From the NCBI GenBank assembly GCA_030537565.1, contig JAUNVS010000003.1, positions 1 to 64,000 of the forward strand: 64,000 nt of DNA. The letters are read 5' to 3'. The DNA is from Eubacteriales bacterium. GTDB lineage: Bacteria > Bacillota > Clostridia > Saccharofermentanales > Fastidiosipilaceae. Shown piece after piece: positions 8,960-18,139 of the stretch. A program made the translations under genes and the position numbers. The stretch's first letter is position 1. The number at the start of each line of letters is the position of its first letter. The notes beneath the pieces were generated by a model. The model worked only from the letters and a program-made list of their open reading frames with translations, did not search any database and was not told the origin of the DNA.

Positions 8960-9712
8960 ATGTTAGTAATTCGTTCACTACGACCCGAGCCCCTCGGGCG
9001 CTTACTGATTCTTCATCCGATCTGTTTCTCCGCCGAGGCTCTCGCAGAGCATCTCGGGGCTGGAGTCTGGAACCAGGACTATGATCTCCTCCTCTATGAC
9101 TTCGCTGGACATGGAGAACGTTCGGATGAGGTCTTCGTTTCCTATAGTGATGAACTTGATAATTTAAACGCAGAGATCCATGCTACTGGTCTCGGCGCAG
9201 CCACAGAGGTCCTCGGATTTTCAATTGGGGCCAATCTCGCTCTTATATATGCGGCGAATCACCCAGAGCTTCGTGCCCTTTATTGCGACGGACTCCTCTT
9301 CTGTATTGACCAGATGACCCTCCGCAAGAGCCAGATGAAGCTTGCCAATGTGAAGCGCCTGGCGATGAAGATGCCCGCCCTATGTAAACCTTTCTTACCG
9401 AAGTGTTGGACAGAGGCGGAGAAAAATCGTCTGATATCAAGCCTGCGTTCGATGGAAAAAGAAGATCTCGAGGCGATTCTCGAGGCATCCGCCTGGCCCT
9501 ATACGGCGCCGCTGCCAGACCTAGATGAGCGCCTGTTGGCGCATAGTCACTTCTTCTTCGCTGAGCGTGCCTATCAGTCGACCTGGATTCAGCTGATTCG
9601 CCGACATTATCCAGGTGCGAAGATCGAGATTTGGAAGAATCGTTCTTATCTCGAAGCGATCGCTGCGGATCCTGTAGCCTACTATGAGAAGCACATTTGC
9701 CCAGAGGCTTAG
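8960..9712 (+). CDS. Alpha/beta hydrolase
   Basis: About 250 residues. An alpha/beta-hydrolase core is visible: strand plus oxyanion loop LLILHP, the DFAGHGE turn, and the nucleophile elbow G-F-S-I-G with Ser88. The acid and His of the triad cannot be placed with certainty. It could be a thioesterase or small-ester hydrolase; the substrate is unknown. ATG 8960 is chosen because the earlier ATG at 8876 lies inside the likely -10 hexamer TATAAT and would add a segment unlike the fold. The ribosome site is weak, so the start is uncertain. The 3' end overlaps the converging cupin gene by 4 bases. Confidence 0.75.
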   Translation: MLVIRSLRPEPLGRLLILHPICFSAEALAEHLGAGVWNQDYDLLLYDFAGHGERSDEVFVSYSDELDNLNAEIHATGLGAATEVLGFSIGANLALIYAANHPELRALYCDGLLFCIDQMTLRKSQMKLANVKRLAMKMPALCKPFLPKCWTEAEKNRLISSLRSMEKEDLEAILEASAWPYTAPLPDLDERLLAHSHFFFAERAYQSTWIQLIRRHYPGAKIEIWKNRSYLEAIAADPVAYYEKHICPEA

Positions 9713-10065
9713 TCCACCTTGTTTCTTGGAGCTGAGAAGCAGCAGAGCCAGCGCGTTTGGCTGGCCGTCGTCAGAACCTGGTGGCGACAGCCTGCTGGGA
9801 TGAAGATTCCATCACCGGCTTCGAGGGAGAGGATCTCCATTGCCCCTGAGGTCGTTTCGATTGATAGTTTCGCAGAACCGGTAAGGAGCTGGACGTACTC
9901 GTCCTCTGCTTGCTCATAGATTTCTGTCGCATGGCCGTTGGAATAGATGAGCTCAATCCGAAAATCTAGACAATTGACACGCTCGACGATATGCTCGCCT
10001 GCTTCGTTGGGATCATTGAAGTAATTCTGGTCATCACCCTGGGGCCAGAACTGATAAGGCTGCAT
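9709..10065 (-). CDS. Small cupin-domain protein
   Basis: 118 residues forming one cupin barrel. Cupin motif 1 is altered: E-Q-A-E-D-E-Y-V-Q-L-L-T-G-S-A holds Glu residues where many cupins have two His. Motif 2, GDGIFIPAGCRHQV, is well kept and ends in the metal-binding His. It may be a sugar isomerase-like or metal-binding regulatory cupin; no reaction can be assigned. The start at 10065 follows AAAGGAGG. It is separated from the ABC exporter genes upstream by a terminator, so it is probably transcribed alone. Confidence 0.8.
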   Translation of the reverse strand: MQPYQFWPQGDDQNYFNDPNEAGEHIVERVNCLDFRIELIYSNGHATEIYEQAEDEYVQLLTGSAKLSIETTSGAMEILSLEAGDGIFIPAGCRHQVLTTASQTRWLCCFSAPRNKVD

Positions 10066-10110
10066 GGAGGCACCTCCTTTTAAAGGAATATCACTAACAA
10101 TTTAGCATAG

Positions 10111-10139
10111 AAAAAGAGCCGTCCGGAGGGGCGGCTCTT
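10111..10139 (-). terminator. Terminator of the exporter operon
   Basis: The inverted repeat AGAGCCGTCC/GGGCGGCTCT has T5 on the minus-strand side. It lies 17 bases after the exporter stop codon. Confidence 0.8.
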
Positions 10140-10155
10140 AATTTCTATTCTGGGT

Positions 10156-11997
10156 TTAGATCTGCTGGAGTTCGACCATCTCACGATAGAGATTGCAGGA
10201 TTGGTAGAGCTGATCGTGGGTTCCCTCATCGACGACACGGCCCTGATCCATAACCACAATATGATCGCAGTCTTTTGCTGTACTGAGGCGGTGGGCGACG
10301 ACGATCGTTGTCTTTCCTTTACGGGCCTGAAGGATCTGGTGACTGATCTCCGATTCATTCTTAGCATCCATATTGGAGGTTGCTTCGTCGAGGAGGAGGA
10401 TCTGTTTCTCATCGACGAGGGCCCGGGCGATGGCGATACGCTGACGCTGACCACCGCTTAGACGGTTTCCGAGGTCACCGACATCTGTCTGTAGCCCATT
10501 ATCAAGGAGGGGGAGAACTTCGTCGAAGTTGCTGAGTTGGAGAGCTCGAGTGAGAGCTGCCTTAGAATCTTCACGCTTCGTCCACGCATAGAGGATGTTC
10601 TCCTCAATCGTTCCTGGGAGGAGTGTTGGATTTTGGATGACATAGCCGATCGACTCACGCCACTCACCTCTGTGATAGTTTTCGACAGGACAATCACCGA
10701 GGCGAATTTCACCACTATCGGGTTCATAGAAGCGCTCGATGAGTTTGAGGAGGGTCGTTTTACCGGAACCAGAAGGTCCGACGATGGCCGTGTGCTTACC
10801 ATGTTTAATACGAAGGTTTACCCCAGAGAGAACTTCGCGGATTTCATGCTCACCAGGCGGCGGTGCATCGAAGGAGTCGGTGACCTCGATCTCTTCCTCT
10901 TTCGTTGCGAGGAAGTCAATTTTGGCTGCGGCGAGGTCGAAGTCACCATGATAGCTAAAGTGGACATTGTCGAGGACGATGTCTTCGTTGGCTAGAACAG
11001 GCTTCGGGGAAGCTTCGGATTCCAGCTGCTCCTCGGGAAGTTCACAAAGCTCGGAGACGACGTAGGTTTGGCCTTTGATTTCAAAGAGCTGCAAGAGGTT
11101 GCGGAAAACTGTCATGACGGTACCTGGGTAAGTACGTGCGATCAGGAAGATCGTGATCAGACTTCCTGCAGGGATATTGCCTGCTGCAATTTCGTGGGCA
11201 CCGACGATGAGGACGATGGCGTTAACGACGATCGTTGAGAGGTGCTGATAGCCCTCGATGAGGATTCGATAATTGATACTACGCTGTTGAGCATCGCAGA
11301 CATCCTGGGTGAGTTTGGCACCATTTTTAATTTCATGGACCTCGCTGCGACAGGACTTGATAAAGGTCAGGCTCGGGAGTTTCTCGTTGAGGAAGAGAGT
11401 CAGCCGGCTTTGGACCTGCTGAATCTGGTACATAATGCTAAAGGCATAACGAGAGAAGAGGAGCGAGACGAGGGCTGATACGAGGATGAGGGGGAGGATA
11501 TAGGTGCTAATCCGTACCGATTGAGCGAAGAGGATAACAGTGGCGAGGTAGAGGTTGTAACAGTCTTGGAAGACATTTGCGACGTAGACGATGAAGTTGC
11601 TCGCAAAGGGTGCATCGGTCGTGACACGCGAGACGAGTGATGAGGGCATCAGCTCATCGTAACGGCGGAGGGGGAGGTGGATAAACTTATGCCAGCTTCT
11701 AAGCTGAAGTCGCTGGGTGAATCTCCAGATAATCCAACTGTTGGGGATGACTGTGAGGCCGATGCAAGCGAGACCGAAGCTTGCGAGGATGTAGCGACGG
11801 ACAACAACTGGATTATTGATTTCACCGTTGAAAATTTCACCGGTCCAGACCGTTAAGTTATTGGCAAGTTTAGTGGCGATCAGCTGCAGTGCGAAGAGGA
11901 GAAGAAAGGGGATCCAGGGGAACTTCGCATCGCGAATGAGCTTAAAGAGTGGCCGGAAAGAGGCCCGCTTGGCTTGGGAGTAATCGTTATTTTTCAT
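10156..11997 (-). CDS. ABC exporter half, second subunit (membrane + ATPase)
   Basis: 613 residues. The N-terminal ~320 residues carry about six membrane segments of the type I exporter fold; the rest is the nucleotide-binding domain with Walker A GPSGSGKTT, signature LSGGQRQR, Walker B ILLLDEAT with the catalytic Glu, and the switch His in VAHRLS. About 35 extra residues, many acidic, sit before Walker A next to the A-loop. It starts 14 bases after the preceding half-transporter, so the two most likely form a heterodimer. Substrates of such pairs include drugs, lipids and peptides and cannot be told apart here. The ribosome site (AAAGG) is modest. Confidence 0.92.
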   Translation of the reverse strand: MKNNDYSQAKRASFRPLFKLIRDAKFPWIPFLLLFALQLIATKLANNLTVWTGEIFNGEINNPVVVRRYILASFGLACIGLTVIPNSWIIWRFTQRLQLRSWHKFIHLPLRRYDELMPSSLVSRVTTDAPFASNFIVYVANVFQDCYNLYLATVILFAQSVRISTYILPLILVSALVSLLFSRYAFSIMYQIQQVQSRLTLFLNEKLPSLTFIKSCRSEVHEIKNGAKLTQDVCDAQQRSINYRILIEGYQHLSTIVVNAIVLIVGAHEIAAGNIPAGSLITIFLIARTYPGTVMTVFRNLLQLFEIKGQTYVVSELCELPEEQLESEASPKPVLANEDIVLDNVHFSYHGDFDLAAAKIDFLATKEEEIEVTDSFDAPPPGEHEIREVLSGVNLRIKHGKHTAIVGPSGSGKTTLLKLIERFYEPDSGEIRLGDCPVENYHRGEWRESIGYVIQNPTLLPGTIEENILYAWTKREDSKAALTRALQLSNFDEVLPLLDNGLQTDVGDLGNRLSGGQRQRIAIARALVDEKQILLLDEATSNMDAKNESEISHQILQARKGKTTIVVAHRLSTAKDCDHIVVMDQGRVVDEGTHDQLYQSCNLYREMVELQQI

Positions 11998-12011
11998 GCC
12001 TAGAGACCTTT

Positions 12012-13958
12012 CTATTCTGTCTGAGCCGCTATCTTAGCTGCACGGAGAATTTCTTCTTCTTCGCGATCGGTTTCTCCCTCGTAGAGTTCGCGGTAGTCAG
12101 CTGAGTTTTTCAGGAGTTCACCATGCTGGCCAGCGGCTTCGATACGACCATCTTTTAGGAGGACAATCTCATCGGCGTTGAGAATGGTCGAAAGTCGGTG
12201 TGCGACGATGATCATGCTGCGGCCGAGGGCGAGGCGATCGAGGGCGATCTGAACCTGGTGTTCGCTGATGGCATCGAGGTTCGAGGTCGCTTCGTCGAGG
12301 AGGACTATGGCTGGATTGACGAGGAGGAGACGGGCGATTGCAAGACGCTGACGCTCACCACCAGAGAGACTCTGGGCGCCTTCGCTGATTTCACTGTCGA
12401 GTCCGTTCGGGAGGGACTGGATCTTAGAGTCGAGGTCGACGGCGGAGAGAACCTGCCAGAGTTCTTCGTCTGTGACTTTGGTTTCAAGTCCGTAGACGAG
12501 GTTATCGCGGACATTACCGTGATAGAGCTGGATATCTTGAGGGAGGTAGGAGAAGAGTTTGCGCCAGGCAGCGAGCCCGTAATCCTCGGCAGCATGTTTG
12601 CCATAGTGGATTTCACCTGAAGAGGGAGCGTCGAGACGGAGGAGGATACGGAGGAGGGTCGACTTACCCGAACCCGAAGGTCCAACGATTGCCGTTTTCT
12701 TCCCAGCTGTGAAACTGTAGTTGAGTTGATGGAGGACTTCTGTCTCATCGTAGCTGTAGCTGAGGTCTTTGATGCGGAGATCCTGGACGTTGTCATCATC
12801 TAGGTTGAAGTTTCGTGGGGTCTCGGAATTGGCGTAGGATTCCTGTTCAAGTTCGAGGATATCCTGAATACGTTGCATCGAACCCTGGGCGCCTTTTACC
12901 GTGGGCCAGAGGTTGGTAATGATCTGAATCATTGAATAGGCACCAGAGGCGTAAATATAGATACCAATCCAGGCGCCGATATCAAGTTCGCCCTTTGCGA
13001 TCAAATAAGCACCATAGAGGATACAGATCGCATCGTTAATGATCTGGAAACACTGATCGACGAGGTCGAAGCTAATGCTTGCAGCTTCAGAGGCGAAACC
13101 GACTTTACAGTACGCATCGATGATCTGGCGACCGCGGGCGGCTTCAAACTTTTCGCGGTGGAAACTTTTAATTAGAGGAATGTTGACGAGGAGAGCCGCC
13201 ATATAGCGCGTCAGCGAGGCGAAGCGGAAACGATAGCGGTAAGAAAGCGTGTATTTAATACGACCCGTAATAAATTTTACGATTAGGAAGAGGGGGAGGA
13301 GGGCAAATTGGGCGAGAGCCAGCCCTCTATGCATCTGGTACATCTCCGCTAGATAGAGGAAGACGGCATAGGTTGAGCTGATTAGGATCGTAATGACAAG
13401 AGTCAGCGATTCGGAGAGGGTATCGGCGTCGCTCGTTACACGCGAAATAAAGTCGCGCGGTGGGATGTGTCGGAAGACGCGGATCGGGAGTCCGACGGTA
13501 TGCGACCAGAGGGTGTCTCGCACCTGCTTTGAAATCAAGACGCCTGTGCGTCCTGAAATGAAGCGATCGAGGAGGCTGGTAACGAGACCTGCGAAGAGGA
13601 TGAGGATACCGATACCGAGCGAGCGGGCGGAAAAGTCGGGATTTTCACCGAAGAAGACTTGTTGGTAACGCGGGAAGATGGCACTGATACGCGTTGCGAT
13701 CAAGCTCATCACTACCGTTGCAATTATCCAGATAATAGGTAGGTGACTTCGGACGATCAGCCCGCCAAATGATTTCCAAACACCCTTTCGCCCCGACAGA
13801 AGCGAGCCCTCGACCTGTCGGCGGTCACGTGCTTCGAGACTTTCGAGCTGTTTCGAGACTTCTTCGCGTATCTCGCGGTCCTTTTGCTCTTGAAGGGCCT
13901 GTTTCGAGACGACGTCGGCCTGCTTAACGCCGAAGTTTTTGAGCTTCTTTAAAGACAT
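12012..13958 (-). CDS. ABC exporter half, first subunit (membrane + ATPase)
   Basis: 648 residues. A charged cytoplasmic N-terminus of about 70 residues (rich in Lys, Glu and Arg, probably helical) precedes the six-helix membrane domain and the ATPase domain: Walker A GPSGSGKST, LSGGERQR, Walker B IVLLDEAT with catalytic Glu, VAHRLS. Both halves of the pair keep all catalytic motifs, so two active ATP sites are expected, unlike degenerate heterodimers of the BmrCD/TM287 type. The start is ATG 13958, with AGGAG eight bases upstream; a GTG at 13967 lacks a spaced ribosome site. Confidence 0.92.
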   Translation of the reverse strand: MSLKKLKNFGVKQADVVSKQALQEQKDREIREEVSKQLESLEARDRRQVEGSLLSGRKGVWKSFGGLIVRSHLPIIWIIATVVMSLIATRISAIFPRYQQVFFGENPDFSARSLGIGILILFAGLVTSLLDRFISGRTGVLISKQVRDTLWSHTVGLPIRVFRHIPPRDFISRVTSDADTLSESLTLVITILISSTYAVFLYLAEMYQMHRGLALAQFALLPLFLIVKFITGRIKYTLSYRYRFRFASLTRYMAALLVNIPLIKSFHREKFEAARGRQIIDAYCKVGFASEAASISFDLVDQCFQIINDAICILYGAYLIAKGELDIGAWIGIYIYASGAYSMIQIITNLWPTVKGAQGSMQRIQDILELEQESYANSETPRNFNLDDDNVQDLRIKDLSYSYDETEVLHQLNYSFTAGKKTAIVGPSGSGKSTLLRILLRLDAPSSGEIHYGKHAAEDYGLAAWRKLFSYLPQDIQLYHGNVRDNLVYGLETKVTDEELWQVLSAVDLDSKIQSLPNGLDSEISEGAQSLSGGERQRLAIARLLLVNPAIVLLDEATSNLDAISEHQVQIALDRLALGRSMIIVAHRLSTILNADEIVLLKDGRIEAAGQHGELLKNSADYRELYEGETDREEEEILRAAKIAAQTE

Positions 13959-13991
13959 GAACTTCACTCCTATTCATTTAAAGGAAGGCGT

Positions 13992-14996
13992 TTAGTGAGC
14001 TTCGGATTGCGATCTCGTGTAGTTCATAAAACGCTGGTAGAGTGCTTGGGAGAGGAGGGTTTGAGCTTGACTTTCGACATAGGCTTCATAGGGGAGGTCG
14101 CTTCGTAACTGCTCTTCGTTGAGACCCTCTTCCTCACAGGTTTCGCGAAGGAGTTTCTCGTAATCCTCAACGCTGGGCACCTGATTCTCTGCTTCGAGGA
14201 GGGCACTGCCATATTTATTTAAAGATGCGAAATAGTTCAGGCCCTCTTCCAGTTTGTTGCGACCCTGTTCGATCGTCTCAATTTCTGGAGAGAGGTAGGC
14301 CTGGTAGAACTCGAGCTCGTCGAGATTTTCTTCTTCCTTCGCCTGAAGTAGGGATTTAGCGATCTTATCGCGTTCATGCTGGAGGTCGGATTCGTTGATT
14401 TCGATGCCTGAGGCCTTTGCGAGAGCGAGCACCATATCGGAGTAGATATGGGAGATGAAGAAAGTCTCGAACTTCTCCTCAAACTTATAGGACTCCATCT
14501 GGGTTTTTAACTCTGCGTAGCTATGGCAATTTTCGATTTCTTCAATCCCAGAGGCTTTGGCTGCTTCAAAGAAGGCTTCGTCATCATCGAGGGGAAGACG
14601 ACGTTTGCCCGATTTTGTATGGAGTTCGACCGTACAAGGGGGCTCAGAGATGCTAAACTCAAGATGGCTTCCGAGAGGCTTAGCGATCAGCTTCTCCTCG
14701 ATCTCGGCATTATAGAATCCAGATCCGAGGCGGACGCTAACATCGTCGCGTTGGAAGCGCTGATAGCGCTTCGCTTCACGATCGGGGCAGTCGATCAACT
14801 TGGCATCGAAGAAGATGAGATCGTTGGTTTCGAGCGGCGTTCCTGATTCCAGTTCAACTTCCTCACCAAGTTGCTTGCGAAGATAGTTGAGACTCTCTTC
14901 GGTCTCGGCGGCGGCTTCGGCACGATATTCGGCTTCTGGGATGTTTCGAGATTTAAAGAAATCATCCTGAAGCTCAGCGGGGCGTATTAATTCCAT
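13992..14996 (-). CDS. Trigger-factor-like peptidyl-prolyl isomerase/chaperone without ribosome-binding domain
   Basis: 334 residues. Residues ~50-150 look like the FKBP-type isomerase domain of trigger factor (GSGFYNAEIEEKLIAKPLGS), followed by a long helical, acidic SurA/trigger-factor C-terminal arm. Trigger factor is usually ~430 residues and begins with a ribosome-docking domain carrying GFRxGKxP; that domain is absent, so this is not the housekeeping tig product. The start at 14996 follows AAGGAG. It is first in an operon with the two ABC exporter halves, 33 bases ahead of the first, which hints at a chaperone role for the exporter or its cargo. Confidence 0.75.
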   Translation of the reverse strand: MELIRPAELQDDFFKSRNIPEAEYRAEAAAETEESLNYLRKQLGEEVELESGTPLETNDLIFFDAKLIDCPDREAKRYQRFQRDDVSVRLGSGFYNAEIEEKLIAKPLGSHLEFSISEPPCTVELHTKSGKRRLPLDDDEAFFEAAKASGIEEIENCHSYAELKTQMESYKFEEKFETFFISHIYSDMVLALAKASGIEINESDLQHERDKIAKSLLQAKEEENLDELEFYQAYLSPEIETIEQGRNKLEEGLNYFASLNKYGSALLEAENQVPSVEDYEKLLRETCEEEGLNEEQLRSDLPYEAYVESQAQTLLSQALYQRFMNYTRSQSEAH

Positions 14997-15087
14997 GCTT
15001 GTCTCCTTACTTTCAAGTTTCAGATTAATATAATAGTTTTCATCACAATATACAGCTTTTGAGATCAATTTTGGGAAATGTACAAAA

Positions 15088-15405
15088 ATGCAGCTTTTAG
15101 ATTTGTTTTTTAGCGGAGTTAGTTTTGCAATTGCTTATATCCTCGGGCGAAGCCTGAGTAAACGGGGTGAAGATTTACGGAAATATCGCGGTCTCCAACA
15201 GATCTGGCGGGCGACAGGAATCGGATTTATCCTCCTTGGCGTCCTCATTCACTTCGAGCCGCGAGCACTCGTTCCCCACCTCGTTTTCAGCTTCTTAATC
15301 ATCCTCATTGCCCTCTTCATGACACAGCGGGAGATCCGTCGCTACCTCCTCGATCTCGGCGGCAGTGATGTGTCGGATGATGCGTCGGACGTCCTGAAGA
15401 AATAA
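15088..15405 (+). CDS. Small membrane protein, unknown
   Basis: 105 residues with three probable membrane helices (about 6-26, 45-62, 66-84) and a charged C-terminal tail. I do not recognise the family. It diverges from the trigger-factor-like gene, with 91 bases between their starts, and converges on pepT. The ribosome site (GGGAAA) is weak; codon use matches the neighbours, so a real gene is likely. Confidence 0.65.
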   Translation: MQLLDLFFSGVSFAIAYILGRSLSKRGEDLRKYRGLQQIWRATGIGFILLGVLIHFEPRALVPHLVFSFLIILIALFMTQREIRRYLLDLGGSDVSDDASDVLKK

Positions 15406-15435
15406 AAGTCACTCGAGGCGGCTCCCAGACTTCCT

Positions 15436-16671
15436 TTACGCTGCTTGTGTATAGATGTTCACCAATTCGAGGAGGACATCGACTGCGAGATCCATACTCG
15501 ATAGTACGAGGTATTCATAGCGCCCGTGGAAATTCGCGCCACCCGTGAAGAGATTTGGACAGGGCAGTCCCATATAGGAGAGCATCGCTCCGTCAGTACC
15601 GCCACGAATCGCTTCTTCAATCGGCTCGATATCATGGCGACGCATCGCTTCGCGGGCGTTCTCGATCAGCTCGAAGCGTGTCTTTATTTTCTCTACCATA
15701 TTGAAGTATTGATCTGTAATCGTGATCTTAAATCGCGGCACATCGAGACCGTTGTTAAAAGCCTCCACTCGCTGGATAAGGTCCGACTTGCGCGCCTCGA
15801 AGGCGTCGAGGTCGAAGTCACGGATGATGTATTCGATACGAGCCGAGGCGACCCCACCCGTGAAGTCCGAGAGATGGTAGAAGCCCTGGCGTCCCTCACT
15901 GTAGCGTGGTGTATCACAGGGATCCATCGAAGCGACGAAACGCGCGGCGAGGTCTGCTGCATTAATCATGCGCTTCTTCGCTGAACCTGGGTGGACGGAG
16001 AGTCCTTCGACTTCGATCAAAGCCGAGGCTGCATTAAAATTCTCGTATTCAAGTTCACCGAGCTTGCCGCCGTCGACGGTGTAGGCGTAGTAGGCATCGA
16101 AGCGCTCCAGTTCGAATTTCGCTGTCCCGCCACCAATTTCCTCATCGGGGGTGAAGCAGACTCTTAGTGGTCCGTGCTTGATTTCTGGATGAGCCTGGAG
16201 TTCGGCGAAAAGGGCCATGATTTCAGAGACCCCCGCCTTATCATCCGCACCGAGGAGGCTGTGGCCATCGGTGACGACGAGCTCCTCACCGACGAGTGTC
16301 TCGAGTTCGTGGAAGAGGGCAGCTTCGATGCGAATATCCTCGGCTTCGTCGAGGACGATGTCGCCGCCAGTATAGGTCAGAACACAGGGATTCACATTGG
16401 CTCCCGAGAAGTCAGGCGCTGTATCTATATGGGCAATAAATCCGAGGGGTGGCTGCTTCGCATAGACTGCATCGTTGGCTGCAAGTCGACCGTAGACGTA
16501 GCAGTGTTCGCTGAGCTCAACCTCTAGGCCGAGGGCCTCGAGATCACTGGCGAGGCGTTTCGCCAGTGGCCACTGATTTTCTGAGGAGGGCGTCCCCTCA
16601 CCCGCAGGATTCGACTGGGTATCGTATTTCACATAGTCTAAAAAGTAATCTAAAGCGCATGTATGTCGCAT
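15436..16671 (-). CDS. pepT: Peptidase T (tripeptide aminopeptidase)
   Basis: 411 residues, the normal length for PepT of family M20B. Dinuclear zinc motifs are in place: AHIDTAPD (His, Asp), GHSLLGADDKAG (bridging Asp), TPDEEIGGG (catalytic Glu pair). The dimerisation lid segment follows VEGLSVHPGSAKKRMINA. It removes the N-terminal residue from tripeptides in the cytoplasm and completes peptide use together with PepF in this window. The start at 16671 lies behind CGGAGG. It diverges from the NahK-like kinase gene. Confidence 0.95.
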   Translation of the reverse strand: MRHTCALDYFLDYVKYDTQSNPAGEGTPSSENQWPLAKRLASDLEALGLEVELSEHCYVYGRLAANDAVYAKQPPLGFIAHIDTAPDFSGANVNPCVLTYTGGDIVLDEAEDIRIEAALFHELETLVGEELVVTDGHSLLGADDKAGVSEIMALFAELQAHPEIKHGPLRVCFTPDEEIGGGTAKFELERFDAYYAYTVDGGKLGELEYENFNAASALIEVEGLSVHPGSAKKRMINAADLAARFVASMDPCDTPRYSEGRQGFYHLSDFTGGVASARIEYIIRDFDLDAFEARKSDLIQRVEAFNNGLDVPRFKITITDQYFNMVEKIKTRFELIENAREAMRRHDIEPIEEAIRGGTDGAMLSYMGLPCPNLFTGGANFHGRYEYLVLSSMDLAVDVLLELVNIYTQAA

Positions 16672-16825
16672 GGAACCTCCGACTAAAACTAAAAAAGTCT
16701 TGACCTTTTAGGTACAATAAGCTGCAAAAGTATAGCACAGCCCCGAGCTGTTTCTGGCGTATCCTTCTGGGTGACTCGGAGGCGAGGAGTAAGGGGCTAC
16801 ATAATGAATAGATAAGAGAGTGTGT

Positions 16826-17944
16826 ATGGAGACACGTGAGAATTGGGCGCTTTTGGAGTCGACTCTGAGAGCATTTCATTTTGATCCAGAGGCCTGCGAG
16901 CTGATTTTTGATTATGGTTCGGGACACATTAACGATACGATGAAGGTTCATAATCATCGCGATGGGGAGTTCTACATCCTGCAGCGGATTAATACCTATG
17001 TATTTAAGAATCCAGAAGCGATGATGGCGAATATTTTAAAGGTGACAGATACCCTCCGAGCTGAACATGCGGCTGGCCGCTTCGCCCAGGCAACGATGGA
17101 TTTCCTACGTACGACAGATGGTGAGGCGTATTTCGTCGATGCCGAGAGCGGGTATTGGCGCTGCTATCACCTGATCGGGCCTGCACTGACATATCAGAAG
17201 AGCGAAGATCTCAGTAGTTTTAAAAAGTCGGGCGAGGCCTTCGGGGCGTTTATGTACAGTCTCAGGGATTTTCCCTCAGATGAATTGATCGAGACGATTC
17301 CAGATTTCCACAATACCCCGAAGCGCTATCAGGCGTTTGAGGAAGTTCTCGCCCGGGATGTTCATCAGCGGGCAGTGACTTGTCGGGCGGAGATTGATTT
17401 TCTAAAGGCGCGCCAGGCCCTCTGCCACGAACTTGTCGATGGCCTCGCGGCCGGCCGTCTGCCGTTACGTGTTACCCATAATGATACGAAACTGAACAAT
17501 ATTCTTTTTTCCTGCGAGAGCGGCGAGGCGCTTGCGATCATCGATCTTGATACCGTGATGCCAGGCCTCGCGGCTTACGATTTCGGTGACTCGATTCGTT
17601 TCGGTGCCTCGACGGCCCTAGAAGACGAGCGCGATCTGGAAAAGGTGCATTTTAGTCTGCCCCTCTTCGAGGCCTATGCCGATGGCTATCTCTCGAGCCT
17701 CGCCGATGAACTGAGCATCGACGAGCTCCACTCCCTCGCTGCGGGTGCGAAGATTATCACTCTCGAGACGGGGATGCGTTTTTTGACTGATTACCTCGAT
17801 GGCGACACCTATTTTAAGACGGACTATCCCGAGCATAACCTCGTTCGTTGTCGGACCCAGTTTAAACTCGTTGAAGAGATGGAAGTGAAGTATTCGGAGA
17901 TGAAAGCCAGCCTCGAGTGGCTTCAGGCACTGCATCGATCTTAA
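16826..17944 (+). CDS. N-acetylhexosamine 1-kinase-like phosphotransferase (APH fold)
   Basis: 372 residues of the aminoglycoside-phosphotransferase/choline-kinase superfamily, closest in look to NahK of the bifidobacterial lacto-N-biose pathway: GHINDTMKV (P-loop region), catalytic VTHNDTKLNN with Asp220, and metal-binding IIDLDTVMPG. NahK phosphorylates GlcNAc or GalNAc at C1 in the salvage of mucin and milk-oligosaccharide sugars. The assignment rests on motif resemblance; other sugar kinases of this fold remain possible. ATG 16826 is preferred over GTG 16820 because AGAGAG is then correctly spaced. A terminator follows. Confidence 0.78.
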   Translation: METRENWALLESTLRAFHFDPEACELIFDYGSGHINDTMKVHNHRDGEFYILQRINTYVFKNPEAMMANILKVTDTLRAEHAAGRFAQATMDFLRTTDGEAYFVDAESGYWRCYHLIGPALTYQKSEDLSSFKKSGEAFGAFMYSLRDFPSDELIETIPDFHNTPKRYQAFEEVLARDVHQRAVTCRAEIDFLKARQALCHELVDGLAAGRLPLRVTHNDTKLNNILFSCESGEALAIIDLDTVMPGLAAYDFGDSIRFGASTALEDERDLEKVHFSLPLFEAYADGYLSSLADELSIDELHSLAAGAKIITLETGMRFLTDYLDGDTYFKTDYPEHNLVRCRTQFKLVEEMEVKYSEMKASLEWLQALHRS

Positions 17945-17974
17945 GTCTCACTGAGATTATTAAAAAAATGGATG

Positions 17975-18008
17975 GACGACCCCTCAATGTGGGTCGTCTT
18001 GCTTTTTG
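17975..18008 (+). terminator. Terminator after the NahK-like kinase
   Basis: The stem GACGACCC/GGGTCGTC has an eight-base loop and is followed by TTGCTTTTT. Confidence 0.8.
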
Positions 18009-18139
18009 CTTGGCTTGGTTTGGGATGGCTTGAAGCGGATCCGGAGGCTTTTGCGTAGGCAAAATGTGCGAAGTCTTGGGAAAAAACGTGGTAGGCTAAA
18101 CGTCCATCTCGGAGACGAGTGTGAAAGGAAGTGCATTGG

